A stretch of 64,000 bases of DNA from an uncultured Hoeflea sp. Lineage in GTDB: Bacteria; Pseudomonadota; Alphaproteobacteria; Rhizobiales; Rhizobiaceae. The translations under genes and the position numbers were made by a program. A model generated the notes under the pieces. It saw nothing but the letters and a program-made list of their open reading frames with translations. It did no database searches and was not told the DNA's origin. Positions 27,531 through 39,780 of the stretch are shown here, piece by piece. The stretch's first letter is position 1, and each line of letters opens with the position of its first letter. Location of the stretch: the NCBI RefSeq assembly GCF_947501405.1, contig NZ_CANMVK010000001.1:186001-250000 (forward strand), written 5' to 3'.

Positions 27531-27563
27531 AACGGCCCCCGAAGTGGACACTTCGGAGCCGTT
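27531..27563. terminator. Hairpin with T-rich flank upstream of greA
   Basis: AACGGC (27531-27536) pairs with GCCGTT (27558-27563) and CGAAGTG (27540-27546) with CACTTCG (27549-27555), separated by a small internal loop. On the minus strand it is followed by TCGTTTTTG. It lies 66 bases upstream of the greA start, so it could be a terminator of an upstream transcript or a leader attenuator of greA. No minus-strand gene lies just upstream. Confidence 0.5.
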
Positions 27564-27731
27564 CCAATGTTTCCTTTTTCACGCTTATCAAATCCGCTGA
27601 AAAAATTCACCTGAAAAAAATCCCGGGCGTTTTGCCCACCGGGATCCATGCCAAACAGACGCCCGCTTGGCTATGCGTTGCGGCGGTGTCACAATGGATC
27701 AATACAACTTGAGCTTTTGCAGGAGGGCGTC

Positions 27732-28775
27732 ATGGCCAATGTTCTGGTGGCAACATTCAATCTCTATCACTTCGCCGCGCCGGGCATTTATTGGTACGAC
27801 CGGAAGCCCACGGCGACCTATTCCGGGAGCGAATGGGACGCCAAGAAAGCGTGGATCGCGGCGATGCTCGGTGAGATGAATGCCGATGTGATCGGTTTTC
27901 AGGAAGTGGTGTCCCAGGAAGAGCTCAGGGAGCTACTGGCTGCGAACGGCTATCCGCATTTTTACTGCCCGACCGCGCCGCGTTTTGATGAAGACGACCC
28001 GGCGATCTACACCAACGCCACCGTGGCGATCGCCTCGCGCTATCCCTTTGTGAGCGCGGCGCCGCTTGCGGGTGTGGCCGGTGTGCCCGCCGACACGGTA
28101 ATCGGGGAGGGGTTCAAATTCTCGCGGATGCCTGCGGATGCGGTGATCGACCTGCCGGGGATCGGCGAAACCCGGTTTTTCGTCTGCCATTTCAAATCCC
28201 AGGGCGCTTTTGTCGATGATGAGGTGATCGATGCGCTTGCCGGCTGGGACGACAAGATCCGCACCACCTATATGGAGCGCGCCATGGCCGGGGTGAATCA
28301 GGTGGCCAAGCGGGCGGCGGAAGCCGGCGCCATCTACCGCATGTTCCGCCAGTCGATCGATGCCGACCCGGAGGCCCGCGTGGTGCTGCTGGGCGATCTC
28401 AACGAGGATCCGGCGTCGCACACGATCTCGATCCTCACCCAGGCCGACCGGGTCTGGTCCTGGGGCAGCGTTGCCTCGAACGGGATTCCGGAGGAGTTTG
28501 CCTTTCTCAAACATGTCTACAAGCTTTACGACGCCTTCAATCTGGTGGTGACGCAGGGGCTCACCCGGCCGCATACCCATGGCGGCGTCAATTCCGGTTC
28601 AACGCTGGATTATGTCGTGGTCTCCAACGGGCTCAATCCGAAAAATCCACGGCGGCGCGGCGAGGTCACCAAGGTCGAAGTCTATGATGATCATTTTGCC
28701 GCCAGCCTGCCAAAAGACCGGTCGTCCGACCACGCTCCGGTGATCGCCACGATCAAGCCGGTGACTGCGGGGTGA
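27732..28775 (+). CDS. Endonuclease/exonuclease/phosphatase (EEP) superfamily protein
   Basis: A 347-residue metal-dependent phosphoesterase. EEP signatures are present: ATFNLYHF at the N-terminus, DVIGFQEVVS near 57 (metal-binding Glu), VVLLGDLNEDPASHT near 217 and the C-terminal SDHAPVIAT near 333 (catalytic Asp-His). No signal peptide is seen. The family includes nucleases, sphingomyelinases and inositol phosphatases, so the substrate cannot be named. The start has an excellent ribosome site (GCAGGAGGG). Confidence 0.85.
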   Translation: MANVLVATFNLYHFAAPGIYWYDRKPTATYSGSEWDAKKAWIAAMLGEMNADVIGFQEVVSQEELRELLAANGYPHFYCPTAPRFDEDDPAIYTNATVAIASRYPFVSAAPLAGVAGVPADTVIGEGFKFSRMPADAVIDLPGIGETRFFVCHFKSQGAFVDDEVIDALAGWDDKIRTTYMERAMAGVNQVAKRAAEAGAIYRMFRQSIDADPEARVVLLGDLNEDPASHTISILTQADRVWSWGSVASNGIPEEFAFLKHVYKLYDAFNLVVTQGLTRPHTHGGVNSGSTLDYVVVSNGLNPKNPRRRGEVTKVEVYDDHFAASLPKDRSSDHAPVIATIKPVTAG

Positions 28776-28841
28776 GGCATTTACAGTCCAGATGCAGAGC
28801 GGCCTTGAAGCAGCCCGCCGGAGAGCCTTTTCGGGCATTCA

Positions 28842-30386
28842 TCACAGCATCCATTCCACCGGCAGCAGGCCGATCACAACGATGGCAACCTGCTGGATCC
28901 AACTTGCGCCGGGCTCCTGCTGGTAGATGTCGACCTCGCCATCGGGTTTGGTTTCACGCCAGATCATCTTGTTTTCCGGCGTGAGCGCCGGACGGTAGGC
29001 GGCTAGCGGTATCGATTGATCGAACGCTTCTGTCGCCCGTTGCGCCAGCGTCGGGCTGTCGATCAGGAATCCCATTTCGCAATTGAGCGTCGCCGAACGC
29101 GGATCGAAATTGAACGAGCCGACAAACACGCGGGACCGGTCCACGGCGAAGGTCTTGGCGTGCAGGCTGGCGCCGGACAAGCCGATCGGATTGAGCTCCT
29201 CGCTGCCCGGATGTCCGTCGCGCAGTTTGAGCTCGAACAGCTCCACCCCGGCTTCCAGCAATTCGCGGCGGTATTTTGTGTAGCCTGCGTGAACCATCAG
29301 CACATCGGTGGTGTTGATCGCGTTGGTCAGGACCCGGATCTGAACGCCGGAGCGGGCCAGACCGGCGAAGAATTCGGTCCCCTGCCGACCGGGAATGAAA
29401 TAGGCTGACACCAGTTCCAGCCTGCTCTTCACCTCGCCCAGGATGCCGCCGAGACGGGTGATCATAAGCTGATCCCGGCGGGCTATGCCCAGACCTTTGG
29501 ACGGATCATCGACCACCAGCCGCACATCCGCCCATTCCATCACGGCCCCATCTTCGGCCACACGCTGGGCGCTGCTGGTCAGCGAGGCTTTCAGCGCTGC
29601 CGCCGAGGGGCCCGTGGCGGCTTGCTCAGTCCGGCGCAGAAATGCGTCTAGATCGCCGTTCCCGGAAATGATGGTCTCGGCGCCGAACACCGAAGCACTG
29701 TTCCAGTAAAGGTCAAACGCTGCAGCGGTTTCAGGCACGACCGCGCCAAGGCTGACGACGTCGAGATCGAGGAAAAACTGCTCGTCGCCGACTTTGAAAT
29801 ATTCATCGCCGATGTTGCGTCCGCCGATGATCGCCACGGCGCCATCGACTATGAAGGATTTGTTGTGCATGCGCCGGTTCATGCGAAAGAAATCGAGCGC
29901 ATAGCCGAGAAATTTCGGGTTGCGCACGGTCGACGGGTTGAACAGCCGGATCTCGAAATTGTCCAGGGCGTTCAATGCCGCTACGGTGGAATCAAGTCCT
30001 GGAATGCCATTGTCATCGAGCAACAGCCGAACCCGTACGCCGCGTTTGGCAGCATCGTAGAGCGCCCGGTGCATCAGGTTCCCGGAGATGTCATCATGCC
30101 AGATGTAGTATTGCGCATCGATGCTGTGCTCCGCCAAGGCGGCGAGCGCGAGGCGACTGCCGAGCGCGTCATTGCCGTCGGACAGCGGGGCAATTCCGGT
30201 CTTGCCAGGGCGAGCACGGATCTCGGCGTCAAATGCGGCGCCCAGACGGGTGGAGGGATCGGCTGGCAGTCCGGTGCTGGAGGGACGACCTGCGATGTCG
30301 GGCAACGGGAAAATCAGGCGCAGGACCATGATGCCTGTTGCGATCACCGCCACGGCGAGCGCTAGACTGATCAGTGTGGTCTTCAT
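28842..30386 (-). CDS. Phospholipase D-family protein (cardiolipin-synthase-like)
   Basis: A 514-residue protein with an N-terminal signal anchor (LISLALAVAVIATGIMVLRLI) and two HKD motifs, the PLD hallmark: MHNKSFIVDGAVAIIGGRN near 160 and LHAKTFAVDRSRVFVGSFN near 410. Each half contributes one His/Lys/Asp set. A C-terminal hydrophobic stretch (QVAIVVIGLLPVEWML) ends the protein. The layout resembles ClsC-type cardiolipin synthases or periplasmic PLDs. It is convergent with the EEP gene and divergent from the FAD oxidoreductase. Confidence 0.88.
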   Translation of the reverse strand: MKTTLISLALAVAVIATGIMVLRLIFPLPDIAGRPSSTGLPADPSTRLGAAFDAEIRARPGKTGIAPLSDGNDALGSRLALAALAEHSIDAQYYIWHDDISGNLMHRALYDAAKRGVRVRLLLDDNGIPGLDSTVAALNALDNFEIRLFNPSTVRNPKFLGYALDFFRMNRRMHNKSFIVDGAVAIIGGRNIGDEYFKVGDEQFFLDLDVVSLGAVVPETAAAFDLYWNSASVFGAETIISGNGDLDAFLRRTEQAATGPSAAALKASLTSSAQRVAEDGAVMEWADVRLVVDDPSKGLGIARRDQLMITRLGGILGEVKSRLELVSAYFIPGRQGTEFFAGLARSGVQIRVLTNAINTTDVLMVHAGYTKYRRELLEAGVELFELKLRDGHPGSEELNPIGLSGASLHAKTFAVDRSRVFVGSFNFDPRSATLNCEMGFLIDSPTLAQRATEAFDQSIPLAAYRPALTPENKMIWRETKPDGEVDIYQQEPGASWIQQVAIVVIGLLPVEWML

Positions 30387-30523
30387 CCCCGCCACCTTGC
30401 GGAGAGGTGCCGCGCATCCCGCGTCGCGGCCGATTGAGCATCATCCATCTGTCTCTCCTTGACAGAGCCCACCGCTCAGAGCCTATCTGTGCCGACGCCT
30501 TGCCTCAAGCTCCGGAGCTCATC

Positions 30524-31885
30524 ATGACATCCCGCCAGCCGGCTCCGATCACCGCCGCCACGCCCGTTCGCTTTAGCGACCGGCTGCCCGGAAAGGTCGA
30601 TGTTGTCATCATCGGCGGCGGCGTAATCGGGATAACCACCGCGCTTTATCTCAACCGGCTGGGTCTCAAGACCTTCGTTTGCGAAAAGGGCCGGGTGGCG
30701 GGCGAGCAATCCTCCCGCAACTGGGGCTGGATCCGCCAGCTTGGCCGCGACGAGGCGGAGCTGCCGGTGATGATGGAAGCCTCGCGGCTGTGGGAGGAGC
30801 TCGATGCCGGGGCCTCCGGTCGCACGGGGTTCCGGCGCTCGGGCATTCTCTATCTGTCGAGCACCCGGGAGGACCTCGACAAACAGGCGGAATGGCTCGA
30901 CATCGGCCGCCGCAACCAGCTCGATGTGCAATTGCTCGATGGCGCGGGTGTGGCCGATCTGGTCGACAGCGGTGCGGGCGGCAAGCGCTGGGCCGGTGGC
31001 CTTTGGTCGCCCACCGATGCGCGCGCCGAGCCATGGCAGGCGGTGCCGGCGATCGCCGAACTGGCGCAGAGCGAGGGCGCCGGCCTTCGCGAGGCGTGCG
31101 CGGCGCGGGCGCTTGATATCTCGGCCGGCCGGGTCGCAGGCGTCCACACCGAAGCGGGGCTGGTTGCCTGTGAGCAGGTGGTGGTCGCGGGCGGTGTCTG
31201 GTCCTCGCTGTTTTTGAGGCGTCACGGGGTGTCGATCCCGCAATTGTCAGTGCGCTCCAGCGTGGCCCGGACTGCGGCAATGGCCGAGGTCTTTGCGGGC
31301 AATGCCGCGGATGAGGAACTGGCGTTCCGCCGCCGCGAGGATGGCGGCTACACCGTTTCGGCGCTCGGCAGCCATGACCTTTACATCGGCCCCGACGCCT
31401 TCCGGCACTTGCGCGCCTGGTTGCCGCTGGCCGCCAAATCACTGGGGGAAACCCGGTTCCGGCTTTCGGCTCCCCGGCACTATCCCGACGGCTGGCGAAC
31501 GGCGCGCAACTGGCGGCCGGATGAGGAGACCCCGTTCGAGCGTTGCCGGGTGCTCGAGCCCGCGCCCGAAAACGGCCGCGCGGCACTCGTCAAGCAACGT
31601 TTCGCCACCCGCTTTCCAGCGCTTGGCGCGCCGGAGATCACCCATGAATGGGCCGGGATGATCGACGCCATGCCCGATGTGGTGCCGGTGGTCGACCGGG
31701 CGCCGTCGATCGAAGGGCTTATCGTCGCCACCGGCATGAGCGGCCACGGTTTCGGCATCGGCCCGGGCTTTGGCAGGGCAATCGCCCATATGGCCGCGGA
31801 CCGGCCCACCGGCCACGATCTCTCCCGCTTCCGGTTCTCCCGCTTTACCGACGGCAGCCGGCTTGTGCCGGGCCCATCGCTGTAA
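30524..31885 (+). CDS. FAD-dependent amine/amino-acid oxidoreductase (DAO family)
   Basis: A 453-residue flavoprotein with the dinucleotide motif VVIIGGGVIGITTALYLNRLG (about 27-47), a DAO-type core (SSRNWGWIRQ; EQVVVAGGVWSS near 223) and the C-terminal HEWAGMIDAMPDVVPVVDRAPS and ATGMSGHGFGIGPGFGRAIA. This pattern fits D-amino-acid dehydrogenase or glycine/sarcosine-oxidase relatives that oxidise amines. The substrate is unknown and no partner transporter adjoins. Start at 30524 follows CGGAG. Confidence 0.88.
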   Translation: MTSRQPAPITAATPVRFSDRLPGKVDVVIIGGGVIGITTALYLNRLGLKTFVCEKGRVAGEQSSRNWGWIRQLGRDEAELPVMMEASRLWEELDAGASGRTGFRRSGILYLSSTREDLDKQAEWLDIGRRNQLDVQLLDGAGVADLVDSGAGGKRWAGGLWSPTDARAEPWQAVPAIAELAQSEGAGLREACAARALDISAGRVAGVHTEAGLVACEQVVVAGGVWSSLFLRRHGVSIPQLSVRSSVARTAAMAEVFAGNAADEELAFRRREDGGYTVSALGSHDLYIGPDAFRHLRAWLPLAAKSLGETRFRLSAPRHYPDGWRTARNWRPDEETPFERCRVLEPAPENGRAALVKQRFATRFPALGAPEITHEWAGMIDAMPDVVPVVDRAPSIEGLIVATGMSGHGFGIGPGFGRAIAHMAADRPTGHDLSRFRFSRFTDGSRLVPGPSL

Positions 31886-31924
31886 GGGCGGGGCTTTGAT
31901 AGAGGCGGGCCGACACTTACCGCA

Positions 31925-31972
31925 ATCTCCCCCCCCTTGCGGGGGAGATGTCACGAGGTGACAGAGGGGGGT
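31925..31972 (+). repeat. Palindromic interspersed repeat, copy 1
   Basis: A 48-base element with two hairpins: CTCCCCC..GGGGGAG, then TGTCAC-gag-GTGACA, then a G-run. An inverted second copy lies 42 bases further on. It resembles the short palindromic repeats scattered between genes in many Hyphomicrobiales. Confidence 0.75.
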
Positions 31973-32014
31973 GATTCTTGCCTTGCACCGGCCCCTCGAA
32001 ATTGACCCATCTAT

Positions 32015-32061
32015 ACCCCCCTCTGCCCCTGCCGGGGCATCTCCCCCGCAAGGGGGGAGAT
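32015..32061 (-). repeat. Palindromic interspersed repeat, copy 2 (inverted)
   Basis: The reverse complement matches copy 1 throughout except the second stem, which here is TGCCCC..GGGGCA instead of TGTCAC..GTGACA. The changes on the two arms compensate, so the hairpin is kept. Together the copies can form one large inverted-repeat structure between the FAD oxidoreductase and DUF2235 genes. Confidence 0.75.
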
Positions 32062-32113
32062 TATATGCACTTGGCTGTATTGCTGCGCCCTGTTTGCGGA
32101 CGCTTTGTTCTCG

Positions 32114-33355
32114 CTATCCGTCTCCCGCGTTTGGGGATGCAGCCCGGGTCTTAATAACCTCATAGGTTTGCGGCAGGTTGGGCGGTTTGTAATCGGGGTG
32201 TTTGTTGAGACGATCGATCACCGCCTCGTGCAGTTTTGCGCCTTCCGGGATACGGCGGCGATCAAACATCGGGATATAGAATTTGCCGAGTCGCAGCCTG
32301 TTGTAGAACGCGGTTTTGGGGATCTTGCGCGGCAGGAATTCGGCAATCGCCCAGCCGCGGCTCATCGACTGGTTGATGCCGGCCAGCGGGTCGGGTTCGC
32401 CATAGGTCCTGGCGTTCTTTTCGGCCTCGTCGCCGGCCAGACCGGCCTCGGCGTGCTTGCTGCCGTCAGATCCGTGGGTGAGAAGTGCGAACACGTCGTC
32501 ATTGCCCTTGACGCCCAGATGCACGGCTTCGCGGTAAAGCCAGGCAAAGGCGATCTTGGCCAGGCCGCTTTTCTTGTCCGGATGGCCGCCGCCGACATCG
32601 CCATGGCAGCCGGCAAACCAGACTTCCTCGAAATCCTGTGGAACCGTATCAAAGCCGTTGGCCTCATCGGACCAGAATTCGAACGCCTGACCCGGCTCCC
32701 ACAACGAGGGCTGGAAGTAGGTGCGCTGCTCGTCGATGGCCACGGCATGGCGGACGGATTTCACCCGATTGTTCTGATTGGTGTAGGCCTTCTGCGTGGT
32801 GGTCAGCCAGGGGAACCCGGCCCGGACATCAAACACCGAAGCGACGGTGTCCCACAGCCCCAGAAACTCGATGCGTACGCTTTTGCCGCGCAGCACCTTC
32901 TGATAGTGGCCGATCTCGGCGCTGAAATCCTTCGATCCCGGCTGGCCGAGCCGCGCATAGGCGCGCCAAGCATAGCGCACAAGCTGCATCTGCTCGACCC
33001 GCACCAGCCCGAAAATGCGGACGAAGCCGGCCAATAGCCGCGCGGTGTAGGCGCCGCGGGAGAAGCCGAGAACATAGATCCTGTCGCCATATTCATGATG
33101 CTTGATCAGGAACCGGTAGGCATCCATCACATTGTCGGCGATGCCCGCTCCCGTCGCCAGGCCGAGTACGATGAGAAACTTGGACTTGAGCCGCTGCCAC
33201 CAGCCGCTGAGCCCGAAGGTGCCGACGCCGGGCTGGTAGAACACCAGTTGCTCGCGCGAACGCTCGAGACTGCCGTAAAGCCTGAGAATATTGGTCCGAT
33301 CACCCGAAATCTGGTTCGACGTACCATCGAGCAGAATGACAATGTTCTTGGCCAT
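32114..33355 (-). CDS. DUF2235 alpha/beta hydrolase (Tle1-like phospholipase domain)
   Basis: A 413-residue protein with the DUF2235 layout: IVILLDGTSNQISGDRTNI at the N-terminus, the nucleophile elbow YVLGFSRGAYTARLLAGF near 97, LGLWDTVASV near 170 and WFAGCHGDVGGGHPD near 247 with the likely catalytic His and Asp. The same fold occurs in type VI secretion lipase effectors (Tle1), but no secretion, immunity or VgrG gene is nearby and no signal peptide is present. A housekeeping lipid esterase is equally possible. Start follows GGTGGAGGG. Confidence 0.82.
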   Translation of the reverse strand: MAKNIVILLDGTSNQISGDRTNILRLYGSLERSREQLVFYQPGVGTFGLSGWWQRLKSKFLIVLGLATGAGIADNVMDAYRFLIKHHEYGDRIYVLGFSRGAYTARLLAGFVRIFGLVRVEQMQLVRYAWRAYARLGQPGSKDFSAEIGHYQKVLRGKSVRIEFLGLWDTVASVFDVRAGFPWLTTTQKAYTNQNNRVKSVRHAVAIDEQRTYFQPSLWEPGQAFEFWSDEANGFDTVPQDFEEVWFAGCHGDVGGGHPDKKSGLAKIAFAWLYREAVHLGVKGNDDVFALLTHGSDGSKHAEAGLAGDEAEKNARTYGEPDPLAGINQSMSRGWAIAEFLPRKIPKTAFYNRLRLGKFYIPMFDRRRIPEGAKLHEAVIDRLNKHPDYKPPNLPQTYEVIKTRAASPNAGDG

Positions 33356-33502
33356 CACGCGGCCCTCCACCGTCAGAAGATTACGCGAAGGCGAAGGCGG
33401 GTGCAATCAAAGGGGGTGCGGCCCAGTCTGGGGCGGCCGGCAAGCAGTGCGGCGGCAACGGGGTTGACCCCACACTGCCGCCGCATCGTTCGCAGGCTTT
33501 GC

Positions 33503-35245
33503 TCAGCAGTCGTCCGGATAACGGCTACAGGAATACCACATGAAGCTTTGTTCATTGTTCGGCGTCGTGTAGGGCTGCTGCTCGCCGCTGCACTGATCCT
33601 GCGTCTCCCAGACCTCATTGCCAACTTTAAACGGCTGGTAATTCTGTCCGCCGCATGGGGGGCTCGTCTCCGCTACCGCCTGGGCATTCTGACATGTGAC
33701 GTTTTTCAGGAATTGCAGCGACCCGCCTTCGGCCGTGCATTTGGCTGTGACGGACTTTGGCACCGCCAGTGGCGAGATTTGCGAATAGATGTGCGACAAG
33801 CCGAAAGCTTCAAAGCTGTTTTTTGCAGAAGCTGCCAGTTGATGGCAGTCAAAACAATTGAGAGCGCTTTTGCCCTGCTGGTGATAGGTTTCCATCGTCG
33901 CGTTGGCGAGGTTTAGTGAGCCACGTTGAGAGTGCAGCACCTGATTTGGGATCGGAGCATCGCTCGAGGTGGTCGTCCACAACCCGCCAACCTGCACATA
34001 ATTCTTGCGGACATCGCCTTCGCTCAACTGACCGATCACCGAGTTGTTGATCGAGAGCAACAGGGTGTTGTTGTCAATTACCGCACCGCTTTGGGTGGCG
34101 GCCGAACTGCCCCAGGGATTTGTGCGCACCGTGTTCGATGGCACGATACCACCCTCGCAATTCGGTGCCGGCGCCTCGACAGGCGTTGAATTGGCGACGA
34201 TGTTCCCGCTCTTGTCGACGCTCATGCACTCGACATTTGCATCCGCCTCGCTGCCGCCGCTGGCCATGAACAGAAATTCACCGGCTGAGCTGTAGGATTG
34301 CTCAACCACCTGTCCGGCCGTGTTTGTGTAGGAGTATCCGGCATCCGGCGCGTTTGATACATGCTCGAAGGTGGCCCAGATGAATTCCGGGTGATCCTGT
34401 ACCGTGCCAACGACATGCATTCCAACCAGAGCCAGTTGCATCGGCTCGGGGTCGGGTTTCAATGTCCATACATCCGCAGCCATGTCGAAGGCGGGAACTT
34501 CGGCATCTATGACCAGGTATTGACCGGGATCGGAGACTGTCTGGGCGTCGACCCACGAGGTTTTCAGCTCGATGGTCAATGTGTCCGGATCGTCTAGGGA
34601 GATGTCCGGAAAGGCGGTCTTCACATAGGCCTGGATGGCAGCGAGATCTGCCTGATTGCGGGGAAATGTTGTCGCGTTTGGCAGTCCCCCGTCCTTTTGC
34701 CCGGTCAGGAAGTAGCCGTAGACCTCGTTGACATGAATGCCGTAGTACACGAGCGATTTTTGCTGCGACATCAGCACGCCGCTGCCGCCAGCCTGCCCGA
34801 CTTCGCCGATTTCCTCTTGCCCGTCATCCTGTTTTGCGGCTCTCAAAGCGAATTTGGCGGCCGAGCCCGTGTTGGGTATCAGCGTACGATTGCCGTTGCT
34901 GTCTTCCGGAGACACGTTGAAAAAGCTCTGGGAGTCAAACACCGGTTGCCCATCGGCATTCGGTGAAGTCAGCCAAAGGAACATCTGTGCGCCCCACTGG
35001 TAAAAGTTGCACAGGTCCGGCCCGCCATTGCCGGAGTTGTCGGTTGTGAAGGTTAGACTGTCGGCCGGATTGACCAATCCGTTCTTTGTCGGCGTGCCGT
35101 CCGCAAACCATTTGTCGAGGTCGGCGACACAGGTCGGTTTCACGTCCTTCGGGATGGCCATCTGCGCGTTCGCGGATCCGCACAATGCTGCAAGAGCAAA
35201 TCCGGCAACGCCCATTTTCCATCTGTTTTGTGTGGTTATACTCAT
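33503..35245 (-). CDS. Secreted protein with a single CxxCH heme motif, function unknown
   Basis: A 580-residue exported protein: signal peptide (GVAGFALAALCGSANA-Q, cleavage near 28), many Asn/Asp/Gly-rich segments and one c-type heme site in SALNCFDCHQL near residue 490. Other recognisable pieces are FYQWGAQMFLWLTSP near 82 and GMHVVGTVQDHPEFIWATFEH near 263. Ten or so other cysteines could form disulfides. I recall similar proteins annotated only as cytochrome c family. Strong ribosome site CAGGGGGAG. It is minus-strand, upstream of the DUF2235 gene by about 150 bases. Confidence 0.78.
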   Translation of the reverse strand: MSITTQNRWKMGVAGFALAALCGSANAQMAIPKDVKPTCVADLDKWFADGTPTKNGLVNPADSLTFTTDNSGNGGPDLCNFYQWGAQMFLWLTSPNADGQPVFDSQSFFNVSPEDSNGNRTLIPNTGSAAKFALRAAKQDDGQEEIGEVGQAGGSGVLMSQQKSLVYYGIHVNEVYGYFLTGQKDGGLPNATTFPRNQADLAAIQAYVKTAFPDISLDDPDTLTIELKTSWVDAQTVSDPGQYLVIDAEVPAFDMAADVWTLKPDPEPMQLALVGMHVVGTVQDHPEFIWATFEHVSNAPDAGYSYTNTAGQVVEQSYSSAGEFLFMASGGSEADANVECMSVDKSGNIVANSTPVEAPAPNCEGGIVPSNTVRTNPWGSSAATQSGAVIDNNTLLLSINNSVIGQLSEGDVRKNYVQVGGLWTTTSSDAPIPNQVLHSQRGSLNLANATMETYHQQGKSALNCFDCHQLAASAKNSFEAFGLSHIYSQISPLAVPKSVTAKCTAEGGSLQFLKNVTCQNAQAVAETSPPCGGQNYQPFKVGNEVWETQDQCSGEQQPYTTPNNEQSFMWYSCSRYPDDC

Positions 35246-35514
35246 GATTTTGCACTCCCCCTGAGCAGATAAACCGTGATGGCGGCAGGTCGCCTGCGCC
35301 ACCGGTTGAAAACTGTGTTGTTGAGCCGGAATGAGAGCCGCTTGCTTGAGCGGATTAATCCGATCTCGCCCAATGCAGATTGCGCTCATCAAAATACAGT
35401 TGCGCACGACATGCATTGTTTCAAACACTTGCAGCGGTTCTGGCGCATCAAATCGGATGTCCGGCGCTGCAATGTTTCAGATTATAGTTGAAATACGTAT
35501 TGATACAATCAAAA
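35246..35514. other. Intergenic region upstream of the secreted heme protein gene
   Basis: About 270 bases with no supported ORF. It should hold the minus-strand promoter of the secreted heme protein. The right end is AT-rich (35480-35514) and contains TACAAT at 35504-35509, a possible plus-strand -10 element for the hairpin unit that follows. Confidence 0.5.
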
Positions 35515-35582
35515 GTAGGGGGTCGGATCTCTCAAGACTCATCGACCCCCTACCGCAGCACTCAATCTGCGGGCATTTTTTT
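35515..35582. terminator. Double hairpin downstream of carB (bidirectional terminator or small RNA)
   Basis: GTAGGGGGTCG (35515-35525) pairs perfectly with CGACCCCCTAC (35543-35553), 11 base pairs. On the minus strand it is followed by TTTTGATTG, suited to ending the carB transcript. On the plus strand a second hairpin, CCGCAG (35553-35558) with CTGCGG (35567-35572), runs into a T-run at 35576-35582. No plus-strand gene precedes it, so a short plus-strand RNA is possible. Confidence 0.65.
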
Positions 35583-35700
35583 CAGGAGATTACGCGTGTT
35601 CCGGCAAGGGCCTCAACGGCCCTTGCGCTGCCGGCAGGTTCGGGTCCGGTTGCCCGGGCTCGCCGGAAAAACTGCGAAGCCCGGCGGTCTCGACCTACCG

Positions 35701-39183
<3,483 letters not shown>

Positions 39184-39492
39184 GGTCCGGGTCCGTATCT
39201 GGCGGGCTTCGCGCAAAAAATCCCCCGTCGGAACCACCGGTCGGGAGAGGCCATGCGCAAACCTAGAGGCTAGACGCGGCTTATAGGCAAATGGACGCCC
39301 AGAGGAAACCCCAAAACGCGGTTATGAAGGGGAAATCGGGGAAGGTCAGCAAGGGGAGGGCGGGATGGGATGTCATGAGGCGCGCCCTCATACCGCCTGC
39401 TTGGCTTGTGCGGACACTGAGATTGCAATTCCGCCGGGACACTGTGATTTTGATTGAGTTGAAATTATACCATTTCCATACTAAATTTAGCC
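39184..39492. other. Divergent carB/brnT spacer
   Basis: About 310 bases with no supported gene. The left half should carry the carB promoter. The right end is strongly AT-rich (39435-39490) with TATACC near 39466-39471 and likely contains the brnT promoter, where BrnA would be expected to bind. Confidence 0.55.
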
Positions 39493-39780
39493 ATGTTCGA
39501 GTTCGATCCTGCCAAAAGCGAGATCAACAAGGCCAAGCACGGCATCGATTTCATTGAGGCGCAGCTGCTTTGGAGAGATGAAAACACCCTGGTCGTGCCT
39601 GCGCGTGCTGGTGGAGAACCACGCTGGCTGGCCGTTGGAACGATTGATGGCAGACACTGGTGCGCCGTCATAACACTGCGTGGCGCAGTGATCCGGATCA
39701 TTTCGGTGCGCCGCGCCCGTGAAGGAGAGGTTAAAGGCTATGAGCGCTGCAAAAACGAAACCGGTCACGATCACCGCTGA
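39493..39780 (+). CDS. brnT: BrnT-family ribonuclease toxin
   Basis: A 95-residue protein with the BrnT pattern: FEFDPAKSEINKAKHGIDF at the N-terminus, then WRDENTLVVPAR, RWLAVGTIDGRHWCAVIT and the C-terminal IRIISVRRAREGEVKGYE. BrnT is a RelE-fold mRNA interferase. It overlaps the antitoxin gene by 41 bases, so the two are translationally coupled. The last residues after RRARE are slightly longer than in many family members. Confidence 0.9.
   Translation: MFEFDPAKSEINKAKHGIDFIEAQLLWRDENTLVVPARAGGEPRWLAVGTIDGRHWCAVITLRGAVIRIISVRRAREGEVKGYERCKNETGHDHR

Noticed and set aside
30666-31586. 306-codon minus-strand ORF opposite the FAD oxidoreductase
   Set aside because: Arg/Pro-rich composition typical of antisense frames in GC-rich DNA.
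31925-32061. CRISPR array
   Set aside because: Only two copies, in inverted orientation, with no regular spacers or cas genes; it is a palindromic repeat pair.
32114-33355. DUF2235 gene as a type VI secretion effector
   Set aside because: The fold fits, but there is no VgrG, PAAR, Hcp or immunity gene nearby, so an effector role is not supported.
39291-39557. 88-codon plus-strand ORF upstream of brnT
   Set aside because: It runs through the AT-rich promoter into brnT in another frame and has no family resemblance.
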